DNA from: Hymenopellis radicata
Lineage: Eukaryota; Basidiomycota; Agaricomycetes; Agaricales; Physalacriaceae
Length of the DNA stretch: 64,000 nt
Reading direction: 5' to 3'
Assembly (NCBI GenBank): GCA_015501595.1
Contig: JADNRX010000001.1
Span: 186,001 to 250,000, forward strand
The notes beneath the pieces were generated by a model. The model saw nothing but the letters and a program-made list of their open reading frames with translations. It searched no databases and was not told the origin of the DNA. The translations under genes and the position numbers were made by a program. Positions 12,368-20,257 of this stretch are shown piece after piece. The stretch's first letter is position 1, and each line of letters opens with the position of its first letter.

Positions 12368-12546
12368 CTGCGCAGTAGACTCGAACCAGTCCCATTCAAA
12401 AACTTGATGACAGTCGATCAAGTTACATATTGAATGGGACTGGAACAACTCGGGCCCGTTTTGGCAGGTCGGACTTTTTCCCACGGGTTTTCGGTGACTT
12501 CAACGCTCACGACCTCCCAGCCACGAACTTCATCTCTTGGAATCTC
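12368..12546 (+). repeat. Left inverted arm of the foldback element
   Basis: Matches the reverse complement of 13070-13246. Shared blocks include TAGACTCGAACCAG, GTCGATCAAG, GGGACTGGAACAACT, GTTTTGGCAGGTCGG and AACTTCATCTCT. Confidence 0.85.
12386..12443. repeat. Hairpin in the left arm
   Basis: A 13-bp perfect stem (CCAGTCCCATTCA pairing with TGAATGGGACTGG) encloses a second 6-bp stem (CTTGAT with ATCAAG). The corresponding hairpin in the right arm pairs with different bases. Confidence 0.8.
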
Positions 12547-13069
12547 GATATGATGTGCTCAGTTGTTCCTTATACCAAAAATAAGAGGCTGTATGTTTTC
12601 AGATTTTAAATATCTCAATCATTGCTCCTATAATGCTCCATACAATGCCCGCAACCACCTCCTGATTATTCATGATGCCTTTTCTCCCGTTCACGAGCCC
12701 GACGATGTAAGGCTGCAAGAAACGTCTGATAGGAACTGTTCGCTCTTTCACACCCCCTCGCTTCGTCTGCAACAGGTCAAAACGGGCCGTAACACACTAC
12801 TTGGGCCTCATATTCACCGTGTATATTGTGGTATTGGAACATTAGACATTCTAGGGCGGAAATTTCGCGAGGATGACGGTGCTGGGCGAGTGAGGCTGCT
12901 TGCCTCGAACTCAGAGTCCGAGGATTCGTCTCGCGCCCGCTTAAAGACCATGGTGACAGGGGGAACAAGTAATTTATGATTTATTAGTGCTAGAAATCGA
13001 ATTTTTTAGAAATAAAAACATAGAGGCTCTTGTATTTGCCATACCTAAAAATGTATAACAAAAGAACAG

Positions 13070-13246
13070 AATTCTGAGAGATGAAGTTATAGGGTGTGAG
13101 GTCGTGAACGTCGAAGTCCAAGGAAACCCCGTGGGAAAATTCCGACCTGCCAAAACAGGCCTCAGTTGTTCCAGTCCCAATCGGTATATGCTTGATCGAC
13201 TATCATCAAGCTTTCCGATTGTGCTGGTTCGAGTCTAACTGCGCAG
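13070..13246 (-). repeat. Right inverted arm of the foldback element
   Basis: Reverse-complement counterpart of 12368-12546, ending in CTGCGCAG at 13239-13246. It lies only nine bases from the next element. Confidence 0.85.
13171..13227. repeat. Hairpin in the right arm
   Basis: Stem CAATCGG with CCGATTG, plus an outer CCAG with CTGG pair and an inner CTTGAT with ATCAAG stem. The stem bases differ from the left arm on both sides in a way that keeps pairing. Confidence 0.75.
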
Positions 13247-13255
13247 AGGCTCGTT

Positions 13256-13888
13256 CCTGTATGGGAAGTGCAAAATTTTTTCACTTCGATTTCTTGATCT
13301 CTTAATGGCGTCTGGCAGCTCTAAAATCTTGAGGCATTCATCTTTCGATGTAAACGATGGTCTGTACCGAGTATCAGATTTTTAGACGATGAGTGAGTGT
13401 TGCCAGGTCGTTGACGATGAGGCTTTGCAAAATGGCGGGCAATGCAAAATCGGTCACGGTGTGACTGAGAAAGCCGAGGGCAGCCGGCGCGCCAGATTTA
13501 CCTGACTCCGTCACGCTTCTTTGCACTCGTTGCTTTCAACAACGACGAGAAACGCGTAGTCCCGCTGTGTTGCATATTTTATGCAGCGAAGACGGACTTA
13601 ACATATACGCCTAGTCTGTGCCAGCGTCCCAGCCCCGTCCGGTACATCCTTCTCTTTAAACAGTGCCATCAATGGCGAAGTGCAAAAAAAATCACGCTGG
13701 CTTTGCACTCTTTTAAATCATTATACTCTTTGCACCAATGTTGTCACCTAACCGAGTAGACAGATATCTAGAATACGTATACAAGTCCTTAAAATAAAAT
13801 TACGGAAGGATACCAGTAAGAGCTAGGCGTATGAGAGGCCAAACTCCAGATATTTTGCACTTCTGATCGGTTTTGCACTTCCCATACA
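13256..13888. mobile_element. Second non-autonomous DNA transposon-like element with 20-bp terminal inverted repeats
   Basis: The left end CCTGTATGGGAAGTGCAAAA (13256-13275) is the exact reverse complement of 13869-13888. TT precedes and AA follows, so the repeat may extend two bases. Inside, TTTGCAC or GTGCAAA is repeated in both orientations near 13520, 13680, 13705, 13728 and 13855, as expected for subterminal transposase-binding sites. There is no coding capacity in its 633 bases. AGAGGC flanks both sides (13245-13250 and 13895-13900) and could be a target duplication, weakly supported. Family unknown. Confidence 0.75.
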
Positions 13889-14054
13889 GGAATAGTAGAG
13901 GCCAGTGGAACCGACGCCCTCGGCTTGGATGACAACAAGTCCGGGATTGTGACAGTGAAGGCCTACTCTCGACGGTGAGGGTACTCAATATTCATTCCTT
14001 TTGTTTAAAAACGGAGGCATAATGATAGTACAGCAACTTCATCGCATACTTTCG

Positions 14055-14528
14055 ATGAATATGACGACTTCCAAGCCGCTACCCGCTGGCTACTCCTTTG
14101 TAGACGTTCCACCAGATCTAGAAACTTATCTTGACCTACGAAGGTCGAGCGGTCTGTCACCCAAGTCTCCGGCACAAGGCACTGGAGCGCTAACCGGTAG
14201 TTGGGCCTTCTGCACTGTCGTTTATACACCGCCTCGCGCCGACTTAGGTTCTACGTCAGAATCCCAAGTCGTTGGAATGACCCGTGTCTTCGGTGATGGC
14301 GGCTGGTACTTTGTCGTCGCGGACGTGGTGGTGCTTCCCGCTCACCGGCGACAAGGGTTGGCGGAAGGGCTGTTGCGCCGTCTTCTAGCCAAGATTGAAT
14401 CGGATGCGCCTCCAGGCGCGTTGATCACGCTGAGTGCGGACGAAATGGGGAGGGAACTGTACAGGAAATGCGGGTTTGTGGAGACTGCGCCAAAGAATAT
14501 AGGGATGTGGATCCGTCCGTACGAGTAG
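14055..14528 (+). CDS. GNAT-family N-acetyltransferase
   Basis: Single exon, 157 residues from the ATG at 14055 (an in-frame ATG at 14022 would add 11). The central block VADVVVLPAHRRQGLAEGLL holds the acetyl-CoA pyrophosphate loop (R/Q-x-x-G-x-G/A pattern: RRQGLA). The end ELYRKCGFVE is the usual GNAT motif B. GNAT enzymes transfer acetyl from acetyl-CoA to amines; the substrate cannot be read from sequence. A decayed copy lies at 39030-39475 on the other strand. The gene lies directly downstream of the transposon-like elements. Confidence 0.9.
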   Translation: MNMTTSKPLPAGYSFVDVPPDLETYLDLRRSSGLSPKSPAQGTGALTGSWAFCTVVYTPPRADLGSTSESQVVGMTRVFGDGGWYFVVADVVVLPAHRRQGLAEGLLRRLLAKIESDAPPGALITLSADEMGRELYRKCGFVETAPKNIGMWIRPYE

Positions 14529-14792
14529 AGTAAGAGTTCGATACGTGCACGTGGCCGCGGCTAATTCATGACGGATACGAACATTGAGTTCTTTCGTGAC
14601 AGCTCCAAGTAGCTCTGAACTTGCTTGGACAAGCGTGGATCTGCATAAGAGCGCTCTGAAGAATGAGTCTACAGCGATGCTATTGACGCCCGGATCAGCC
14701 GTACCCTGCATAGACAGCACTGCCGTATGCCGTATGCATCTTTCTCGGTTACATTACCTGTGAGTTACCTCCATTGCTAGATAACTCTACCC

Positions 14793-17201
14793 ATGTCTCC
14801 CTTTCTCAAACCTCTCCAGGACGGTGGCGATTTTTCTTCAATCTCTTCCCGCCAAGGACTACATCACGACACATTTGTGGCTCGCGTTCTATCGAACATC
14901 CGAAAGATAGTCGCGAGGCTGTTATGGGTTCTGCGCTACCGTGTGTATTGGACACGACGACAGCATGTCCAACAGATGAATGACTCTGCGCCAGTTGAAA
15001 CGCAACTTGCTTCGGGCCACAGCTGTTACATGAATGCGCCAGTTCATGAAAAGCCGCCGAGGTCCAATACCCTCATGTCCCAACACGACGTCCCTACACA
15101 GCTTACGACGGGATTGATAGCGAAGGAACGCCACGAGCTACCTCCCCCAGAGATACCTCAACCTGTAGATTCGGCAGAAAGTCCTGCACTGTCACATGAC
15201 ACCATTCAAAGCACCTCTTCATCCCTCGACCAACATGACGGTGCTTCCTCGACACAGAGTCTTTCAGAAAAGTCTCCATCCTCCGAGTCGGCCATCGGAC
15301 TGTTATTCTATCCAGTTGCTCCATGTTACTTTGAACGATATCAAAGGCCTTTCGTTGTGTACGTTTTCGATTTGAATCGGCTTTCAGATGGATTTACGGA
15401 TGAGCAGCCCAAACAAATTCATACGGCATGAAATTCCTCGCGCCACAGTCGAGTTCTCGAGCCGGTACGTGGTATCTTCAACACATATAGCTCAGCTCAA
15501 TAGCGGCAAGACAATTACCTCCGGAATGGGAGTGTTTTTCACATCCGGAAGGCGCCTCTTACTTTCGCTGTCAACACGAGGTGCGACTAGCGTCTCCTGT
15601 ATTTATCTTTTCTCCTCACGGCTGCATCACCTAGTTCTTCACAATATTTACTGACGCACACCCGGATCAACAAGACAACCATATGTTTCTAAAGGAGCGT
15701 ATACACGAGATGGAGTCCTATATATTACTGCAAAAGCAGCACTCAGACCTTGCTTCGATACAGTTTGATCCTCAAAACGTTGATCTAGTACTTGACATCA
15801 CACGGAATGATGAAGGGGAAAATGTTTGCGGATATTACCTTGTCTATCACAAAACGCGGGCGGTGTTTTGGTTGGATGATTTCGACGTATCGGGGTCCCT
15901 CTGGCCTCGGGAAAATGGTGTGGAGTCCATGGATCATATAAGTACGTCCTAACAAAGCCGCCCATAGAGGAGACATACTGAAATATGATCCTTCAGAACA
16001 TGAAATTCAGTCAGAATATTGGCTGCATTGCTCTTTCTTTCCTGCTGCTTTGGATCTAACATGGGATATCATACAGGAATTGCGAGATATCCTGTTACAT
16101 GCGATTGGAGGTAGACCAGTCCTTCTTAGCCTGCGCTGATTCTCATGTCACATAGACACTCTGATTTCACCAACCGCCATATCTCAATTCTCAAACGATG
16201 ATCTATGTTCGATGCTCAAACTCCTAGACCTCCCACAACACGATACTCTAGGAAAGAGCAACCATGGGTTGTCCCGAATTGTCTACCTGCTTCTAAAAAT
16301 GTTTGGTTCGTGTCTGCCCATTCTCCTCTCGACTCTCAACTCTTTATACTTCTGACAGCACATGAGCGATTTGTCCATTTCCACGGCCAACCAGCCGCTC
16401 GTCTAGATCTTGGGGTGTCGGTGTATGACAAGCATGCAAAGCGTACGCATTCCCCGCTCTTCGGGATCGTAAGATGTCTCCTTTTCAACGCACCGAACGT
16501 GCAACTCCGCGAGATACAAAACATCCTTACCGGAATCGACGGTATCGTGTCACCGCGGCCGTGGAAGGACTTTATGTCCAGATTGCGCAAGGACTGGAAT
16601 GAGGTGACGATCTATGTGAGGCTATTCTGATCCCATCATATTGTGCGAATCCTGACTGAAACCAGTCCACCCTGCTCGTGAATGCGAACGTGGGATTCCT
16701 GGCGATACAGTCGGTGGATGAGGCGCACCAGGGAGGGAACTCGCCTGTGCGGATACCCGTCTACATATCGATGATATCAGCGCTTGGAAGTGTGCTGTTC
16801 TCTCTACTGCTTCTTCGACATACGAAGCGTAAAGCAACTGTACTGAATTCCAGTGCTGTGCGGGACCTTGGAGGCAATGTACGTCACGTTTTCCCGTACT
16901 GCTGCTGCTGTTTCAACCATTCAATTCGTTTCTCAGCAATCATTCATTCGGGGAAATGAACAGTTGGCTGTACTGTACAGCCTTCCATACGGGTTGATGA
17001 TGTGGAGGTAAATCCCGAACTTTTCGGGCAATTTTAACCTGATTTGCTGATCTCTGTCAAAGCGTCGTAGAATTCATCGTCGGATTCCTGACTATGTGCT
17101 TGTGGAACACGGCGTGCCTGACCAGGGTTATTACGGGCGTGTTTGGGGGTCTCGTTGCTTGTTTGATCGCATTTCACGTTTGGTTTTTTGGGTTGAAATG
17201 A
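14793..17201 (+). CDS. WW-like domain protein with C-terminal membrane segments (paralogue B)
   Basis: Ten exons in my model: 14793-15356, 15388-15464, 15496-15580, 15635-15941, 15997-16110, 16156-16305, 16359-16615, 16666-16878, 16937-17007, 17063-17201; 658 residues. A long serine-rich N-terminal region precedes a WW-like stretch (LPPEWECFSHPEGASYF), a helical middle part and a membrane domain (ISMISALGSVLFSLLLL, then FIVGFLTMCLWNTACL and a last segment). Paralogue A shares this order and the intron positions before STLLVNANVGFLA and STVLLSATVSFLA, but lacks the long N-terminus. Exons 1-3 are uncertain: either two 31-base introns or one 137-base intron (15359-15495) keeps the frame. Function unknown. 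Confidence 0.78.
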
Positions 17202-17346
17202 TAATAGAATGGTTTAACGCGAAGAAGACCGACTTAGGCGCCTGGAAGCTATACAGAGTTATTTTTGATCTATACCACCTGTCACGGTATAAAATGGTTT
17301 GAAGGGTTTCCACGCGCAGTCACTTCAGAGCGCTTGAACCTCGACC

Positions 17347-17805
17347 ATGACCACGTATGTCCTGAAGGCGTCTTGACGGCCAACGACTCGACTGAACACC
17401 CTTGCAGCGTCACCGAAAAGACCTTGAAAGACTTAGAGGACATAGGTAAGACCTCGACATCGTTACATGCTATTCAGAGATTTATTAGCCCGGTAGACGA
17501 CGATCCCGAAGACGATGAATGGCCCGATCGGGAGAAGTTAGAGTACGATGTCGACTCACAAACGACATACTTGTTACTGAGAGACGCTGTAGCGAACAAG
17601 GTAGAAGAGGAAGTCATCCGACAACCACATTCGCATCGGTACAAAGCCTACAACTACTGCCACGAACAAACCCTCCGGCGTCAAGAACACTTCATCGGTT
17701 AAGACTAGCAGCTCCTCTACCAGTAAGCCGACAGATGCTTCAGCTGGTGCTACAGAGCCGTCTGATACTTCCAAGTCGTCAAGCGCTAAAGGAGTAACTC
17801 GGTAG
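17347..17805 (+). CDS. Small hypothetical protein with Ser/Thr/Lys-rich tail
   Basis: Proposed exons 17347-17354, 17408-17600 and 17647-17805 give 119 residues. The first half is acidic (SPVDDDPEDDEWPDREKLEY), the tail is made of S, T, K and P. No family recognised. The tail reappears in decayed form at 18272-18440, where it again faces an mS34-like 3' end, so this segment was duplicated. The second donor could also be at 17589. Model confidence is low to moderate. Confidence 0.45.
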
Positions 17806-17835
17806 TATTGCATGCTACACCAGGAGGATGGGATG

Positions 17836-17935
17836 TTGTACTGTTAGTTCAGGAATATAGAATGGACGCGTTCTTTGTAATTGCCGTTAAAGGTGTTTCT
17901 CTTGTATCCAATTTTATTTCAGCCTCGTGCAACGA
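17836..17935 (-). pseudogene. Truncated copy of the mS34 3' end
   Basis: The minus strand matches the end of the mS34 gene at 18465-18560: shared blocks include GAATGGACGCGTT and TATTTCAG in plus orientation, with the coding part heavily substituted. Only the last exon and 3' flank are present, so it is a fragment. Confidence 0.65.
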
Positions 17936-18271
17936 CAATGGTGTGGGCTTCAAATGTCGGATTCATACGTCAGAACTCGCGCTTGAAGAAGCTTTTAGGC
18001 CAATATCGCACTGAAGAGAAGTACAGTCAGGCCCCCAATACACACTGGCAAATACCATCTGATTGACGTTCGAGAGGTTCGATATATGTTCAGCTTAACT
18101 TGGTATTCTATCTACTTACGCAAGAGTCAGTATTATTCACTAGGCGTGAAAGGAATGGGACAGTACGTATGATTTTGACGTACACACAGCGAACTCAACA
18201 CTGACAGATCTCTATGTAGATTATGGTCCACTTGCAATGCAGCGAGCCCTCCAAACAACTTCGTGAGGGGC

Positions 18272-18440
18272 GACGAGCGTAGGAGCGGCACGACTCCCAC
18301 GAAGCCTAGAGTCGGAAAACCTTCAACCTCTGCGGTTAAGACTGACGCCTCGTCGTCCAGTAAGATACGCCTAGTGTCAAGGAACCGTCTAACAATTCTC
18401 AGAGGACAAGGCTGTCAAGCGCCCACAAAAGTAGTATCGA
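18272..18440 (+). pseudogene. Fragment similar to the tail of the 17347-17805 gene
   Basis: Encodes a Ser/Thr/Lys-rich stretch (KPSTSAVKTDASSSSK) like KNTSSVKTSSSSTSKPTDAS upstream. I could not find its first exons, and upstream frames carry stops, so it is probably a remnant left by the local duplication. Confidence 0.5.
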
Positions 18441-18501
18441 ATGTTACATCATGAAGATTCAGCTATGCTGTACTTCAGTCGAGGGATATGGAATGGACGC
18501 G

Positions 18502-18915
18502 TTATTTGTACTTACTGAGTGGCTTCCCAATGGATTTCCCTTCTATCCACTTATATTTCAGTCCGCCCCGAATCTGCTCTGCTCGGGGGCTCACGCGAAC
18601 GCCTACAAGTAAGATGAATATACTGTCGCCGACAAGTACGATGCGCAGACCTCTCCAGTACTTGTATCCCCAGGCCTTTCCGTGATTCCCGTCGTCCTTG
18701 AAGCGCGCGCGCGTTATGGACCACCAGCATTCACCGATGCCCTTCTCCGACCAGCGTATTTGGTGCACAATTTTGTTCTCGACGTTTGCATGCCGCGACA
18801 GTACCTGGTAGAGGTTGCCTGGGCCTGTCTTCAGCGCTGGAGGGACATCCTTTGGCAGCGCCTTCTGTATCGCGGCCGCAATGTCCAAGTTGAGGCGCGC
18901 GAATGTTGGGAACAT
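18502..18915 (-). CDS. Mitochondrial small-subunit ribosomal protein mS34 (MRPS34-like)
   Basis: Two exons on the minus strand, 18651-18915 and 18502-18602, 121 residues from the ATG at 18915. The core NLYQVLSRHANV...IRWSEKG...CWWSITRARFK...HGKAWGYKYWRG follows the MRPS34 pattern, in which a conserved W-x-[IL]-T-R-x-R and HGKAWG block is diagnostic. It would be part of the mitochondrial 37S ribosomal subunit. The ATG is 44 bases from that of the divergently transcribed GatC gene, also a mitochondrial translation factor. The 3' end was duplicated nearby. Confidence 0.82.
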   Translation of the reverse strand: MFPTFARLNLDIAAAIQKALPKDVPPALKTGPGNLYQVLSRHANVENKIVHQIRWSEKGIGECWWSITRARFKDDGNHGKAWGYKYWRGLRIVLVGDSIFILLVGVRVSPRAEQIRGGLKYKWIEGKSIGKPLSKYK

Positions 18916-18959
18916 GACGGGCGGAAACCAAATTATTATTTTCACACACTCCGATCATC
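18916..18959. promoter_or_regulatory. Bidirectional promoter / start region of mS34 and GatC
   Basis: Only 44 bases separate the two opposing start codons, so both transcripts must use this stretch or begin inside each other's 5' parts. It contains an AT-rich run (AAATTATTATTTT). No clear TATA box. Confidence 0.6.
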
Positions 18960-19382
18960 ATGCTTGCCCTCCGACGTCTTGCACGGCTCAAGAGCACCCT
19001 AGCCGCCGCCGCCGTCGACGAGTGCGGCGTGCCACTGCGTCCGACGTGGTCCGTCAATGAGCTGCTCTCGTCGTACCCGAAGCCGACCATCTCGGACGAC
19101 GCGCTGGTCCGGCTGCACCAGCTTTCGGCACTGATACCGCCCAAAGAGGGCTCACCGGAATTTCGCAAGCTCAAAGCAGAGATGGAGGACCTTGTGAAGC
19201 TTGTGGAGGCAGTTAAGCTGGTTAACACGGACGGCGTCCAAGTTGGTCAAGGGCTTGAGACAAAGTTTTCTACGACAGCGACGGCGCTGCCAGAAACGGG
19301 CGCGTCGGGTCGCTCACTCATGGAGCACGCCGCTCGGACGAAGGATGGGTTCTACGTTGTAGAGTCGGACAGACAGCGATAA
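18960..19382 (+). CDS. Mitochondrial Glu-tRNA(Gln) amidotransferase subunit C-like protein
   Basis: Intronless, 140 residues. A basic, alanine-rich N-terminus (MLALRRLARLKSTLAAAA) looks like a mitochondrial targeting peptide. The body has WSVNELLSSYPKPTISDDALVRLHQLSAL and LVKLVEAVKLV, with the late motif HAARTKDGFYVVE, as in fungal GatC proteins. GatC stabilises the GatA-GatB complex that converts Glu-tRNA(Gln) to Gln-tRNA(Gln) in mitochondria. It is head to head with mS34 and tail to tail with dUTPase (57 bases between stops). Confidence 0.82.
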   Translation: MLALRRLARLKSTLAAAAVDECGVPLRPTWSVNELLSSYPKPTISDDALVRLHQLSALIPPKEGSPEFRKLKAEMEDLVKLVEAVKLVNTDGVQVGQGLETKFSTTATALPETGASGRSLMEHAARTKDGFYVVESDRQR

Positions 19383-19439
19383 AGGTGTGTTTTGATACAG
19401 TTTTTAGTAAATATACAGTCAATAAATGGTTACAAGAAA

Positions 19440-20137
19440 TCACAGCCCATTGTGGCCACCAGTTGACCCAAACCCACCAGCGCCGCGAATCGTCTCATCG
19501 AGGTCCTGCAGGAGAAATCAGTTTGCGATGAGTGGATCACAGGACAGTAACCAACCTGTACTTCAACAACCTCTGGCGTAGAGATTTTCTCGATGATGAG
19601 CTGGGCTACACGGTCACCCTCTTGTACTGCAAATGTTGTTAGGAGGTTACGTAGGACGACGAAACAAATTGCATGCCTTCAAAGTCCTTGTCAGAGTGAT
19701 TGAAGAGGAGGACGAAGACCGTCCCGCGGTAGTCGGCGTCGATGACACCAGCGCCAGTGTCTATCATGAACTTGGATGCTGTATACGCGTCAGACAGTGA
19801 TAGAGAAGGCGCAGGAGAGCTCACCGAGACCACTTCGTGGCGCAACGCGACCATAGGTCCCAATGGGCACAGCAATAGAAATTTGCGTGTCGATTGCAGC
19901 CTTTCCACGCGCCGGTATTACTTTCTTTTCGGCACTGTGGATATTGAGGATAGTGTGACAAAAGTACAACAAAAAGGCGTACCTGTACAGGTCGTATCCT
20001 GCAGCCAAAGCAGACCCTTTGGTGGGCAGCTTGGCCTTGTCAGACAGGCGCTTAATGAGCAAGCTTTCGGTCGGTACGACGGGCGGTTCTTGGGACATTT
20101 TTCTCTTCTTGCTAGCTTGGACGTCGATATCGCTCAT
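19440..20137 (-). CDS. DUT1: Deoxyuridine 5'-triphosphate nucleotidohydrolase (dUTPase)
   Basis: Five exons on the minus strand: 19983-20137, 19825-19934, 19677-19778, 19556-19626, 19440-19505; 167 residues. All five trimeric dUTPase motifs are present: [26 protein letters not shown] with the catalytic Asp and Tyr, [11 protein letters not shown], and [10 protein letters not shown]. It hydrolyses dUTP to dUMP, keeping uracil out of DNA and feeding dTMP synthesis. The intron at 19627-19676 has a GC donor (AAG|GCATGC); no GT in phase would restore DFEVQEGD. The gene diverges from a PIP/SIM protein 120 bases away. Confidence 0.97.
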
Positions 20138-20257
20138 GGCTTGAGAGGGAAGAATGAAAGGGGACCGAACATCGCGTCTTCAAAAAGCGTGTCAACTCCG
20201 CTTCAAACTCCGCTACTCTATCAATAGGTCCTCTCTCTCTTGGTGTCGTCGACGGCG

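Larger units (their letters stand above)
12368..13246. mobile_element. Foldback (long inverted-repeat) non-autonomous transposon-like element
   Basis: An 879-base element bounded by inverted arms of about 180 bases (12368-12546 and 13070-13246); weaker, gapped similarity continues inward to about 12612 and 13000. Arms are roughly three-quarters identical. Both ends carry CTGCGCAG, a palindrome that fits the hAT target-site pattern nTnnnnAn, so it could be a target duplication or the arm terminus. The 450-base centre has no convincing open frame, so the element is non-autonomous. Each arm contains a stable hairpin. Assignment to hAT is an inference. Confidence 0.75.

Noticed and set aside
13215..13246. 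tRNA-like T-arm (GGTTCGAGTC) at the right end of the foldback element
   Set aside because: The T-stem pairs poorly, no A box or acceptor partner is found upstream, and the same sequence appears at the other end as part of the inverted arm.
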